Counted from the first letter of the stretch, positions 1 to 9,065 are shown. The stretch is 64,000 nt of DNA from Ideonella livida (GCF_010499455.1 NZ_JAAGOH010000006.1:62001-126000), one strand, 5' to 3'. Notes: generated from the letters alone by a model not told the origin. Translations and numbers: made by a program.

Positions 1-2
1 GC

Positions 3-1742
3 CGCCTGCGCCAACTGGTGGCCACGCGCCCCGCGCAACCGTCGCTGCCCCTGGTGCCCGGACCCGCCACCCACGGCCGGCCGGACGTCGATGACGGTCT
101 GCGCCCGGCCTTCGAGGGTCGGGGCCTGAGCCTGCCGGAAGGCTGCACCCAGGGCTTCTTCGGCCTGGTGACGCTGTCGGCCGGTCAGGACAGCGTGACG
201 GTGGAGGCCGAGCTGGACGCAGGCACGCCTCGCCGCTGGTCGCTGCCCGTGCAGGACGACCCCGCCCAGGCCGTCGCCTTCATGCGCCGCGAAGCGGCGG
301 CGGTGTGGCTGCCTGCGGCTGTCGGCCTGGTGCTGGACGCCCTGCACGAGCTGCCGGAGGTCATGCAGGAGCGTCTGGGTGAACTGGGGCGCCAGATCCC
401 CCTGCGGCAACCCGCCAACAGCACCACGGGACGCCTGGAAATTGACCTGGCCGCCCGTATCGGTGATGGCCTGTTCCTGATGGGCTGGGGCTTGACGCAG
501 GCCGGCAAGGCCCCCAGGCACCTGCTGCTGCGCAGCGAGGGCAGCAGCACCATGCGGGTCGTGACGCCCGGCCATGTGGCGCGTCCCGACGTCGTGGCCG
601 CCTTCAATGGCCAGCGGCCCGTGCGCGACCAAGACCTGGGCCTGGTGGCCTGGGTGCCGGGCTTGGGGGCGGACGCCGGTCGTCAGGGCTGGAGCCTGCT
701 GGCCGGAGACAGCGAGGGCGGTCTGGTGGAACGCCGGCTGAGCGTGCAGGACGGGCTGGCCCAGGAGCAGACCGTCACCGCCATGCTCCACAGCGTGCCG
801 CTGTCGTCGTCGGCCTTCCGCCGCACCTACGACCTGCACACAGGTCCGGCGCTGGAGTCGCTGTTCCGCCTGCGCCGCCGGCAGGACCGCCCACAGGTCA
901 AGGCCCAGTACTTCGGTCCCGCCCCGGTGGACCCCGAGGTCAGCATCATCGTGCCGCTCTATGGCCGCTGGGACTTCATGGAGTACCAGATCGCCCAGTT
1001 CGTGCACGACCCCGAACTGCGCCGCCACGAGCTCATCTACTATGTGGACGATCCCAGCATCTACGACGGCATCGTCCAGTACTGGCGCAGCACCTGGCCG
1101 CTGTACGAGCTGCCTTTCACCCTGGCCTATGCGGGTGAGAACCTCGGCTTTGCCGGCGCCAACAACGCCGCGGCCACCGTGGCCAAGGGCAGGCGCCTGC
1201 TGCTGCTGAACTCCGACGTCATCCCGACCGAGCCGGGCTGGATCTCCCGCCTGACACAGGCCCTGGACACCGCCCCGCAGGCCGGCGTGGTCGGCCCGGT
1301 GCTGATGTACGGCGATGGCGCCATCCAGCATGCAGGCATGCAGTTCCAGACCTATCCGCACTGGGGCGACCTCTGGACGAACCTGCACCCGGGCAAGGGC
1401 TGGCCGGTGGAGTGGGTGGACAGCCAGGGGCCCGCCGTGATGCCGGCCCTCACTGGCGCCTGCATGCTGATGGATGCCGAGCGCTACCGCGCCCTGGGCG
1501 GCCTGGACGAGGGATTCATCCGCGGAGACTTCGAAGACTCCGACCTGTGCCTGAAGATCCGGGCCGAGGGCCTGCTGCCTTACCTGGTGCCTGATGTGCG
1601 CCTCTTTCACCTGGAACGCCAGTCCCAGGACATCAACGCCCGGGTGGACACCCGGACCCTGCTGACCGTCTTCAACTGCTGGCGACACACCCAGCGCTGG
1701 GGCGACACCCTGCAAGCCCTGAGCGAGGAAACCCAATCATGA
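3..1742 (+). CDS. Family 2 glycosyltransferase with long N-terminal region (5' partial)
   Basis: The frame is open to the left edge, so the gene probably starts upstream; the first in-window start codon is a GTG at 18 (574 aa from there). The C-terminal part, from about residue 306, is a GT-A family 2 glycosyltransferase: SIIVPLYGRWDF opens the nucleotide-binding fold, NLGFAGANNAA follows, LLNSDV (about 396) supplies the metal-binding Asp and GDFEDSDLCLK (about 503) the catalytic acidic segment. The first 300 residues match nothing I recognise. Its stop overlaps the next start by ATGA. It probably adds a sugar to a lipid-linked polysaccharide precursor in the cytoplasm; donor and acceptor cannot be read from the sequence. 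Confidence 0.85.
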   Translation, partial: RLRQLVATRPAQPSLPLVPGPATHGRPDVDDGLRPAFEGRGLSLPEGCTQGFFGLVTLSAGQDSVTVEAELDAGTPRRWSLPVQDDPAQAVAFMRREAAAVWLPAAVGLVLDALHELPEVMQERLGELGRQIPLRQPANSTTGRLEIDLAARIGDGLFLMGWGLTQAGKAPRHLLLRSEGSSTMRVVTPGHVARPDVVAAFNGQRPVRDQDLGLVAWVPGLGADAGRQGWSLLAGDSEGGLVERRLSVQDGLAQEQTVTAMLHSVPLSSSAFRRTYDLHTGPALESLFRLRRRQDRPQVKAQYFGPAPVDPEVSIIVPLYGRWDFMEYQIAQFVHDPELRRHELIYYVDDPSIYDGIVQYWRSTWPLYELPFTLAYAGENLGFAGANNAAATVAKGRRLLLLNSDVIPTEPGWISRLTQALDTAPQAGVVGPVLMYGDGAIQHAGMQFQTYPHWGDLWTNLHPGKGWPVEWVDSQGPAVMPALTGACMLMDAERYRALGGLDEGFIRGDFEDSDLCLKIRAEGLLPYLVPDVRLFHLERQSQDINARVDTRTLLTVFNCWRHTQRWGDTLQALSEETQS

Positions 1743-2986
1743 GCCGCGCACGACGCGTCCTGGTGGTGGCCCATGGCCACCCTGAACTCAGCCGCGGCGG
1801 CGCCGAGCAGGCCGCCTACGACGAATACCGCGCCCTGGGCGCCATGCCGGGCCACGAGTCCTTCCTGCTGGCCCGCGCGCCCCTGTCGGGCTCGCACGGC
1901 GGCACGCCCTTCTCGGTCTACCGCGCCCCTTCGGAGTTTCTCTTCCACTCCGACATGCCGGACCTGTTCAAGCTGTCCCAGCCCATCAAGCACATGGTCT
2001 GGTCGGGCTTCCGGGAATTCCTGCTCAAGCTGCGGCCCGACGTGGTGCATTTCCACCACTACGTGTTCCTCGGTGTGGAACTGATCAGCGAGGTGCGCCG
2101 CACCCTGCCCGAGGCCAAGATCATCCTCACCCTGCACGAGTTCTGGGCCCTGTGCCACCGCGAGGGCCTGATGGTGCGCGCCCAGGACGACCGCCTGTGC
2201 AGCGAGGCCACACCCCGTGCCTGCCACGCCTGCTTCCCGGCCTACACGCCAGAGGACTTCCTGCTGCGCAACAGCTTCATCAAGTCCCATCTGGCCGGCG
2301 TGGACGCGTTCGTGACGCCCTCCGAGTTCCTGCGTCAGCGCTATGTCGACTGGGGTTTGCCGGCGCATCGCGTGCACACCCTGGAAAACGGCCAGGCCCA
2401 GGCCCTCACCCGCGTGGTCGACCGCCCCGGCACCCACCCCAACCGGCAGTTCGCCTTCTTCGGTCAGATCAACAAGTGGAAGGGCCTGGACCTGCTGCTG
2501 GACGCGCTGGCCATCGTGCTGGACCGCCGCAAGGAGGGCGATCCGCTGCCCACCCTCAACGTGCACGGCGCCAACCTGGAGAACCAGGAAGCCGCCGTGC
2601 GCGAGCGCATCTCCACCAAACTCGAGAAGCTGCGGCCGCATGTGCAGTTCCATGGCGCCTACCGCAAGGAAGACCTGCCCGAGCTCATGGCCGAGGCCGG
2701 CTGGGTGGTGGTGCCCTCGATCTGGTGGGAGAACTCCCCACTGGTCATCCAGGAAGCCTTCAGCCTGGGCCGCCCGGTGATCGCCGCCAACATCGGCGGC
2801 ATGGCCGAGAAGGTCCGGCACGACGTCGACGGCCTGCACTTCCGTGCCCGGGACGCCGGCTCGCTGGCCGCCACCCTGGAAATGGCACTGGACGACCCGA
2901 CGCTGTGGCCCCGTCTGCGTGCGGGCATCGCCAACACGCCGGGCATCGCTGAACAGGTCCAGAAGATCATGGCCCTGGTGGCCTGA
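1739..2986 (+). CDS. Family 4 glycosyltransferase (GT-B)
   Basis: This 415-aa protein has the two Rossmann-like domains of GT-B enzymes. The N-terminal acceptor domain opens with LVVAHGHPELSRGGAEQ, in which the glycine-rich GGAE loop is typical. The C-terminal donor domain carries the E-x7-E type motif around residue 333 (PLVIQEAFSLGRPV), which binds the nucleotide sugar. The start is the ATG of an ATGA overlap with the upstream glycosyltransferase, so the two are translationally coupled. A 165-bp gap separates it from epsD. It probably extends a polysaccharide repeat unit at the inner face of the membrane; the sugar specificity is unknown. Confidence 0.88.
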   Translation: MSRARRVLVVAHGHPELSRGGAEQAAYDEYRALGAMPGHESFLLARAPLSGSHGGTPFSVYRAPSEFLFHSDMPDLFKLSQPIKHMVWSGFREFLLKLRPDVVHFHHYVFLGVELISEVRRTLPEAKIILTLHEFWALCHREGLMVRAQDDRLCSEATPRACHACFPAYTPEDFLLRNSFIKSHLAGVDAFVTPSEFLRQRYVDWGLPAHRVHTLENGQAQALTRVVDRPGTHPNRQFAFFGQINKWKGLDLLLDALAIVLDRRKEGDPLPTLNVHGANLENQEAAVRERISTKLEKLRPHVQFHGAYRKEDLPELMAEAGWVVVPSIWWENSPLVIQEAFSLGRPVIAANIGGMAEKVRHDVDGLHFRARDAGSLAATLEMALDDPTLWPRLRAGIANTPGIAEQVQKIMALVA

Positions 2987-3050
2987 GAGCTGCCCGCGGC
3001 CCGGGCATGTCCCAGGGTGGCGGTCAACCCTTGGGCCACATGCCGGCCAT

Positions 3051-3056
3051 TACAAT
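3051..3056 (+). promoter_or_regulatory. Possible -10 element upstream of epsD
   Basis: The gap between the glycosyltransferases and epsD (2987-3151) contains TACAAT at 3051-3056, close to the sigma70 -10 consensus, and would give a leader of about 90 nt. No good -35 lies at the usual spacing. It may mark a separate promoter for the export genes. Confidence 0.3.
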
Positions 3057-3151
3057 CTGATAAGGTCTGTCCGCCTGCGGCGCGGGCCTGAACACATCCA
3101 ACAAGCCTGCACCGGCGAGCGACCGGTCGGGCATGCCCAGGGGGGACCACT

Positions 3152-4276
3152 GTGCGGAACCACATGCGACTCGAGCCTTCTTCTCTTCGTCCTGCCGCCT
3201 TGTGCCTGATGGCCGCGGCCGCCTTGCTGAGTGCCTGCGGCAAGAAGGAGGCCGAAACCGCCACCCCCGCCACGCAGGTGGTCGCCAAGGTCAATGGTCA
3301 GGAGCTGACCGTCCACCAGGTCAACTTTCTGCTGCAGGCCCAACGCGGGTTGCCCGCCAGCCAGGTCGAGCAGGCCAGCCGTCAAGTGCTGAGCCAGCTG
3401 GTGGACCAGGAGCTGATGGTTCAGAAGGCGATCCAGATGAAGCTGGACCAGGATCCCCAGGTCCTGATGGCGCTGGAAGCCGCCCGCCGCGAGGTGATGG
3501 TGCGGGCCTACAGTGACCACGCCACCCGTGGGGTGCCGGTGCCGACCGAAGAGCAGGCACGGGTCTACTACGCCGACAACCCGGCGCTGTTCTCCGCGCG
3601 ACGGATCTACTCCATCCAGGAGATCGTGGTCCAGGCCCCAGCGGAAATACAAGGTGAGCTCAAGGCCAAGCTGGCGGCCGCCAAGACGTCCACGGACTTC
3701 ACCAACTGGCTGCGCGACCAGAAGCTCAATGCCGGCGTCAGCGTGGCCATCCGGCCAGCCGAGCAGCTGCCCATGAATTACCTGCAGGCCTTCTCGGCCT
3801 TGCCGGACGGCAAGGGCATGGTGCTGTCCGAGGCCCCGGGCGCGATGCGCATCGCCTTCCGCGCCGCCAGCCGCGCCGAACCGATGTCCTTCGACCAGGC
3901 CAAGCCGGCGATCATGGCCTTCCTGAGCAACCAGGCCCGCCGGGAGCTGCTGCAGTCCAACATGGCCGGCCTGCGCACGGGCGGCAAGGTGGAGTATTTC
4001 GGCAAATTCGTGGACACGGCGGCCTCGGCACCGGCACTGTCCTCCACCCGAGACGGCAGCCTGTCTGTGACCCTGCCCGGGGCTTCGGGCGTGAGCGTCT
4101 CGATGCCGGGCGCCGCCACACCCAGCACCGAGGTCAACCTCAGCGGCGCGGCCAGCGCGGCCGGCGCCGAGGTGCGGCTGAACAATGTGTCCGCAGGCGT
4201 GCAGGTCAACGTGGCCGCACCGGGCGCTTCGGCCGTGGATGCCGGCACGCTGCGTGGCGGCCTGTCCGGAAAATGA
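3152..4276 (+). CDS. epsD: EpsD-family peptidyl-prolyl cis-trans isomerase lipoprotein
   Basis: This is a SurA/parvulin-like lipoprotein of exosortase-linked exopolysaccharide operons. The signal peptide ends in the lipobox LSAC with Cys29, so it is probably lipid-anchored and periplasmic. A SurA-N-like helical region is followed by the PpiC-like part (about residues 150-240). I chose the GTG start because AGGGGGG at 3139-3145 sits 6 nt upstream; an in-frame ATG at 3164 is also possible. The last 70 or so residues are an Ala/Ser/Val/Gly-rich tail outside the recognisable domains. The stop overlaps epsE by ATGA. The presumed role is folding of export components or of secreted substrates. Confidence 0.85.
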   Translation: MRNHMRLEPSSLRPAALCLMAAAALLSACGKKEAETATPATQVVAKVNGQELTVHQVNFLLQAQRGLPASQVEQASRQVLSQLVDQELMVQKAIQMKLDQDPQVLMALEAARREVMVRAYSDHATRGVPVPTEEQARVYYADNPALFSARRIYSIQEIVVQAPAEIQGELKAKLAAAKTSTDFTNWLRDQKLNAGVSVAIRPAEQLPMNYLQAFSALPDGKGMVLSEAPGAMRIAFRAASRAEPMSFDQAKPAIMAFLSNQARRELLQSNMAGLRTGGKVEYFGKFVDTAASAPALSSTRDGSLSVTLPGASGVSVSMPGAATPSTEVNLSGAASAAGAEVRLNNVSAGVQVNVAAPGASAVDAGTLRGGLSGK

Positions 4277-5109
4277 GCGCGCCCCTCCGCCTTGCCGGCC
4301 TGAAGGCGCTGGTCCTGGCCGTGGGCCTGGCCCTCTGCGGGGCAGGCCTCGCCCAGACATCGCCTGCGGCAACCACCACGGCGAGCATCTCGCGCATGGG
4401 CCCCGGTGACCAGATCCGCATTCAGGTCTACCAGAACGCGGACCTCAGCCAAGAGGCCAAGATCGCCGAGAACGGCATGGTCACCATGCCGCTGCTGGGC
4501 CAACTGCAACTGGGGGGGCTGACCACCTTCGAAGCGGAGTCGCGGATCAGCGCCATGCTGCAGGCTGCCGGACTGTTGCGCAACCCGCAGATCTCCGTCA
4601 GCGTGGTGAACAACCGCGCCAACACCATCAACGTCCTGGGCAATTTCGGCAAGCCGGGCAAGCTGCCGCTGGACGTGATGGGCATGCGACTGACCGACGT
4701 GCTGGCCTTGGTGGGTGGTGTGGACAGCGAGGCCGGCGACCAGTTGGTGTTGATGGGAACTCGCCAGGGCCAATCGATTCGAAGACAGATCGACATCCAG
4801 CGGCTGTTCGAGCCCGGAGGCGAGTCCCTCAACGAAGCGATCCATCCTGGGGATGTGCTTTGGGTCGGCAAGGCGCCCCAGGTGTACATCTATGGCGAGA
4901 TCCTGCGTCCGGGTGCCTTCCGCCTGACACGCGGCATGACCTTGATGCAGGCGATTGCCGCTTCAGGCGGGGTCAGCCCGCGCGGCACGCTGCGTGGGCT
5001 CAAGCTGACGCGCACGCAGCCAGAGGGTGGCACCCGGGAGCTGGAACCCCGGATGGAGGACACCCTGCGCGATGGCGACGTGATTTACGTGAGAGAGAGC
5101 CTTTTCTAA
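4273..5109 (+). CDS. epsE: Polysaccharide export protein EpsE (Wza/OPX type)
   Basis: This 278-aa secreted protein has a Sec signal peptide ending near GLA-QT (residues 27-29). A Poly_export domain (about 38-115; it begins with MGPGDQIRIQVYQN) and two SLBB-like stretches follow (about 120-175, and 205-270 beginning VYIYGEILRPGAF). It belongs to the outer-membrane polysaccharide exporter family, whose members form or cap the translocation pore. It has no lipobox, unlike Wza. It overlaps epsD by 4 nt and lies 20 nt before epsF, its presumed inner-membrane partner. Confidence 0.92.
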   Translation: MSAPLRLAGLKALVLAVGLALCGAGLAQTSPAATTTASISRMGPGDQIRIQVYQNADLSQEAKIAENGMVTMPLLGQLQLGGLTTFEAESRISAMLQAAGLLRNPQISVSVVNNRANTINVLGNFGKPGKLPLDVMGMRLTDVLALVGGVDSEAGDQLVLMGTRQGQSIRRQIDIQRLFEPGGESLNEAIHPGDVLWVGKAPQVYIYGEILRPGAFRLTRGMTLMQAIAASGGVSPRGTLRGLKLTRTQPEGGTRELEPRMEDTLRDGDVIYVRESLF

Positions 5110-5129
5110 CACCCGGCAGGCAGACAACC

Positions 5130-6563
5130 ATGTTCAACGTCGAGCGCCTGATAGGCGTCATGCGTGCCCGCTGGTGGGTGGCGCTGCTGGTGACGGTGCT
5201 TGGCATCGCCGCGGGTATTGCCTTCGCGCTGACCCGGCCCAAGCTCTACATCGCGACCGCCTCCGTGATCGTGGAGGGCAAGGCGGATCCGGTGAGCTCC
5301 ATGCTCTATGGCACCGGCACCGCGCCCGGCTACATCAACACCCAGCTGGAAATCATCCGCAGCGACCGCGTGGCGCAGCGTGTGGTCAAGAACCTCAAGC
5401 TGGTGGACATGGCGGACCTGCGCAAGGACTGGGAATCCCAGGGCAGCGGCAACGTGAGTTTCGAGTCCTGGATCACCGAACTGATCCAGCGTGGGCTGGA
5501 CGTCTCGGTAGGGCGTGCCGGCGGCAGCGTGATCAATATTGCCTATGCAGGCAGTGAACCCCGCTTTGCCGCCGCCATCGCCAATGCCTTCGTCCAGGCG
5601 TACATGGAAACGTCGATCGAGCTCAAGATCGACCCGGCCAAGCAGTACAACAGCTTCTTCAGCGAGCAGGCCACCGAGGCCCGCGCCAACCTGGAGAAGG
5701 CACAGGCCAAGCTGTCTCGTTTCCAGCAGGAACGCGGCCTGCTGGTCACCGATGAGCGGGTCGACCTGGAGACGGCCAAGCTGAGCCAGCTCACCAACGA
5801 GCTGCTGGCCATCCAGGCGCAGCGGGTGGACGCCACCACCCGGGCCCGCCAGGCCACCCGCAGCGCGGACTCCATGCAGGAGATCAACGCCAATGCCGTG
5901 GTCGCAGGCCTGCGTGCAGACATCGCCCGGGGCGAGCAGAAGCTCTCAGAGCTGTCCTTGAAGTACGGCGACAACCACCCGGCCGTGCAGGAGGCCCGCA
6001 GCGGCCTGGCCGAGCTGCGCACGCGCCTGGATCAGGAGATCCGCCGGGCCACCACATCCCTGGGCAGCACGGCCACCATCCAGACCAGCCGCGAGGCGGA
6101 AGTGCGCGCCAGCGTCGACGCCCAGCGCGCCCGGATCATGCAGCTCAAGGAGGTGCGTGACGAAGGGTCGGTGCTGGAGCGAGACGTCGACAACGCCCAG
6201 CGCATGTATGACATGGTCTTCAACCGTGCCCGACAGACCGATCTGGAAAGCCAGAACCGGCAGGCCAACGTGACCGTGCTGACCTCAGCCCTGCCGCCCA
6301 ACACCCCTGAGAGCAAGGTGCGCAAGCATGTGGCCACGTCGGTGCTGCTGGCCATCTTGGCCGGCTTGGCGGCCGCGCTGCTGGTGGAGCAACTGGATCA
6401 GCGTCTGCGCGGGGCAGCCGACACAGTGACCGCCCTGGGCCTGCCGGTGATCGGCATCATGCCGCAGCCCAAGGCCGAACGGTCCTGGCGCGGTTTCCTG
6501 TCCATGAACAAGCAGCGGGTGATCTCCGGCCGCCGCCTCCTGGGCTCTTCTGGCAAATCCTGA
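5130..6563 (+). CDS. epsF: Chain length determinant protein EpsF (Wzz/PCP family)
   Basis: This 477-aa polysaccharide co-polymerase has an N-terminal Wzz domain, one membrane helix near residues 14-35 and a second near 400-420. Between them lies a long periplasmic coiled coil rich in Ala, Gln, Arg and Glu. Such proteins set the chain length of the polymer and contact the export channel. The ATG at 5130 was chosen because MFNVERLIGVMRARWW places the first helix directly after a short cytoplasmic tail; the frame is open further upstream but overlaps epsE. The C-terminal tail after TM2 is short and has no kinase domain, which is encoded separately by epsG 5 nt downstream. Confidence 0.9.
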   Translation: MFNVERLIGVMRARWWVALLVTVLGIAAGIAFALTRPKLYIATASVIVEGKADPVSSMLYGTGTAPGYINTQLEIIRSDRVAQRVVKNLKLVDMADLRKDWESQGSGNVSFESWITELIQRGLDVSVGRAGGSVINIAYAGSEPRFAAAIANAFVQAYMETSIELKIDPAKQYNSFFSEQATEARANLEKAQAKLSRFQQERGLLVTDERVDLETAKLSQLTNELLAIQAQRVDATTRARQATRSADSMQEINANAVVAGLRADIARGEQKLSELSLKYGDNHPAVQEARSGLAELRTRLDQEIRRATTSLGSTATIQTSREAEVRASVDAQRARIMQLKEVRDEGSVLERDVDNAQRMYDMVFNRARQTDLESQNRQANVTVLTSALPPNTPESKVRKHVATSVLLAILAGLAAALLVEQLDQRLRGAADTVTALGLPVIGIMPQPKAERSWRGFLSMNKQRVISGRRLLGSSGKS

Positions 6564-6568
6564 GCCAC

Positions 6569-7477
6569 ATGGGCAAAGCAGACACTCCTCCCGACACCAT
6601 CTTCGGTCAGTTCCAGACCGGCTCCGGCGGTGAGCCCCACGGCACCCGCTCCATCGGGGAGCTGATCCAGGACGCCAAGCACCTGAGCCCGGAGGACCTG
6701 GAGAAGATCGCCGAGTACCAGCGAGCCCACGGTCTGCGTTTTGGCGAGGCCGCCATTGCGCTGGGTCTGGCCACGGCCGAAGACGTGCTGCAGGCCTTGT
6801 CGCAGCAGTTCAACTACGCGGTGGGCAAACCGGACCAGCAGTCCATCAGCGACGAGCTGGTCACGCTCGTCCAGCCCTTCGGCCACCAGGCCGAGGCGTT
6901 CCGTGCCATGCGCAGCCAGTTCCTGCTGCGTGCGCGGGCTGACGCCGGTGCTCCGCGCATGCCCATGGCGGTGGTCAGCACCCGGCCCGGAGACGGCAAG
7001 TCCTTCTTCTGCGCCAACCTGGCGGTCTCCCTGGCCCAGCTGGGTGGCCGCGTCCTGCTGATCGACGCCGACCTGCGCGGCCCGCGTCTGCATCATGTCT
7101 TCGGCGTGGACAACAGCAAGGGCCTGACCAACGTGCTTTCGGGCCGAGGGGGGCGGGGTGTGATCAAGTCGGTGCACGGCATCGACAACCTCTTCCTCAT
7201 TCCCGTCGGGGTGCAGCCCCCCAATCCCTTGGAGCTGGTCGAAAGTACGGCCTTTGGCCTGCTGCTGCGCGAGGTGACCGTGAAGTTCGACCATGTGGTG
7301 GTGGACACCCCGGCCATCTCCCTGGGGGTGGACGGCATGGTGGTGGCCTCGCGTTGCGGCAGTGCACTGGTGGTGGGGCGCAAGAACACCTCCCGGATGG
7401 CCGAGCTGCGGGACCTGACGGCCCGGCTGCAGTCTGCCCAGACCCGTCTGCTTGGCGTGGTGATGAATGAGTTCTGA
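6569..7477 (+). CDS. epsG: Chain length determinant tyrosine kinase EpsG (BY-kinase) with MshEN-like N-terminus
   Basis: This 302-aa cytoplasmic BY-kinase-type ATPase has a Walker A at about residues 137-147 (TRPGDGKSFF) and a Walker A' at about 162-172 (LLIDADLRGPR). It probably partners EpsF to control polymer length. The C-terminus ends LLGVVMNEF and lacks the tyrosine cluster of Wzc-type kinases. Residues about 26-80 form two tandem helical repeats, each fitting the pattern G-x2-hydrophobic...L-x3-L-x2-Q, as in the T2SSE_N/MshEN domain that in other proteins binds c-di-GMP. The two repeats are only about 5 residues apart. It overlaps xrtB by 11 nt. Confidence 0.88.
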   Translation: MGKADTPPDTIFGQFQTGSGGEPHGTRSIGELIQDAKHLSPEDLEKIAEYQRAHGLRFGEAAIALGLATAEDVLQALSQQFNYAVGKPDQQSISDELVTLVQPFGHQAEAFRAMRSQFLLRARADAGAPRMPMAVVSTRPGDGKSFFCANLAVSLAQLGGRVLLIDADLRGPRLHHVFGVDNSKGLTNVLSGRGGRGVIKSVHGIDNLFLIPVGVQPPNPLELVESTAFGLLLREVTVKFDHVVVDTPAISLGVDGMVVASRCGSALVVGRKNTSRMAELRDLTARLQSAQTRLLGVVMNEF

Positions 7478-8369
7478 GACGACCTCTGCGCCGCCTCGCC
7501 TGCCAGGCGGCTGGCGGCGCCCGGACCTGCAGTGCTGGTGGTGGGCGCTGCCCGGCCTGCTGGTGGTGGCCTTGCCCATGCTGTGGGACCTCTACCAGCA
7601 GATCTGGACCACCGAAGAACAGGGCCACGGTCCGATCGTGATGGCCTTGGGCTGCTGGCTGATCTGGCGGCGCTGGGCGGAGTTGAACCCGGAGCCAACC
7701 TCGACTGTGGAGCCGGGCGACTCCAGCCGCTGGGGACACCTGTGGCTGGGTCTGGGGGCACTGCTCTACATTGCCGGGCGTGGCGGCCGGGTGCTCAGCG
7801 CGCAAACCCTGGCCGTGCTGTTGATGCTGCTGGGACTGGTGCTGCTGCTGCGCGGCCCGCGGGGCCTGCGCAGCGTCTGGTTCGGCTTGTTCTTCCTACT
7901 GTTCATGGTGCCGCTGCCTGCCGTGTTGGTGGACACCGTCACCCAACCGATGAAGCTGGCCGTCTCCACGGTGGCGGCTTGGGTGATGTCTTCGATTGGC
8001 TATCCGGTGGCGCGCAGCGGGGTGATCCTGCAAGTGGGCCAGTACCAGTTGCTGGTGGCCGACGCCTGCGCCGGGTTGCACACCCTGTTCACGCTCGAGG
8101 CCATGGGGCTGCTGTACCTGAACGTGGTCAAGTACGCCTCCGCCTTCCGCAACATCACCCTGGCCGTGCTGATCGTGCCGATCTCGTTCGCGGCCAACGT
8201 GATCCGGGTGATGACCCTGTCGCTGATCACCTTCCATTTTGGTGACGCTGCGGGTCAGGGGTTCCTGCACAGCTTCTCCGGCATGGTGCTCTTCCTCGCT
8301 GCCCTGCTGCTGACCATGGTGGTCGACAGCCTGCTGCGCTGGATCGAATCGAGGTTCCGTCCGACATGA
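7467..8369 (+). CDS. xrtB: Exosortase B (XrtB)
   Basis: This polytopic membrane peptidase/transpeptidase of 300 aa has about eight hydrophobic segments. The exosortase triad is complete: Cys201 in DACAGLHTL, Arg247 in NVIRVM and His268 in FLHSFSG. Exosortases cleave the C-terminal PEP-CTERM signal of secreted proteins and are thought to hand them to a cell-envelope acceptor. The neighbourhood of EpsD/E/F/G and EpsI is the one associated with the XrtB subtype. It starts inside epsG (11-nt overlap), and its stop overlaps epsI by ATGA. No PEP-CTERM substrate is encoded in this window. Confidence 0.93.
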   Translation: MSSETTSAPPRLPGGWRRPDLQCWWWALPGLLVVALPMLWDLYQQIWTTEEQGHGPIVMALGCWLIWRRWAELNPEPTSTVEPGDSSRWGHLWLGLGALLYIAGRGGRVLSAQTLAVLLMLLGLVLLLRGPRGLRSVWFGLFFLLFMVPLPAVLVDTVTQPMKLAVSTVAAWVMSSIGYPVARSGVILQVGQYQLLVADACAGLHTLFTLEAMGLLYLNVVKYASAFRNITLAVLIVPISFAANVIRVMTLSLITFHFGDAAGQGFLHSFSGMVLFLAALLLTMVVDSLLRWIESRFRPT

Positions 8370-9058
8370 GCGCGCACGACCTGAACCGGCGCCGCGCCAT
8401 CACGGCCAGTGTGGCCATGGTCGGTGCCGCCGCTGTGGGCCAGGCCATGGTGCCCACCCAGTACCTTGCCGCCGAGCGGGGCGGTTTCCGTCTGGATCGC
8501 AAGGTGCCTGAGCGCTTTGGCGAGTGGGGGCCTGAACCCTATGCGCGGGGTGGCATCGTCAACCCGCAAACCAAGGCGCTGCTGGATCAGCTCTACGGCG
8601 ACCTGCTGGAACGCACCTATGTGAACGGCCAAGGCCAGCGGGTGATGCTCACCATTGCCTACGGCCCCGACCAGTCGCAGCCGGGCGTCCAACTGCATTA
8701 CCCCGAGGTCTGCTACCCAGCCCAAGGCTTCAAGGTGTTGAGCAATGTCGTGGGCCAGTTGCCCGTGGCCGGCTCCGCACTGCCCGTGCGCCGTCTGGAG
8801 ACCAACCTGACTGAGCGCCGTCCTGAGCCGGTGACCTACTGGCTCATGATCGGCGACCAAGCCACCTTGGGGGGATGGGACAAGCGACTCAAGGAGCTGC
8901 GCTACGGCTTGCGGGGCAAGATCGTGGACGGCATGCTGGTGCGCGTGTCCTCCATCGATCCCGACAGCGCCCGCGCCTTTGTGCTGCACCAGCGCTTCGT
9001 CAACGACCTGGTGACCCATCTGGATGCCGAAACCCGACGCCGGCTCACCGGCCTGTGA
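8366..9058 (+). CDS. epsI: EpsI family protein, exosortase-associated
   Basis: This 230-aa protein directly follows xrtB with a 4-nt overlap. EpsI is either a separate gene like this one or fused to the C-terminus of the exosortase, which shows the two act together. An arginine-rich N-terminus (NRRRAITASVAMVG) leads into one hydrophobic segment, so it is probably exported or anchored with its bulk in the periplasm; the RRR is only loosely Tat-like. The body includes the conserved HYPEVCYPAQGF segment of the family. Its biochemical role is not established. Confidence 0.88.
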   Translation: MSAHDLNRRRAITASVAMVGAAAVGQAMVPTQYLAAERGGFRLDRKVPERFGEWGPEPYARGGIVNPQTKALLDQLYGDLLERTYVNGQGQRVMLTIAYGPDQSQPGVQLHYPEVCYPAQGFKVLSNVVGQLPVAGSALPVRRLETNLTERRPEPVTYWLMIGDQATLGGWDKRLKELRYGLRGKIVDGMLVRVSSIDPDSARAFVLHQRFVNDLVTHLDAETRRRLTGL

Positions 9059-9065
9059 GGTCCGC

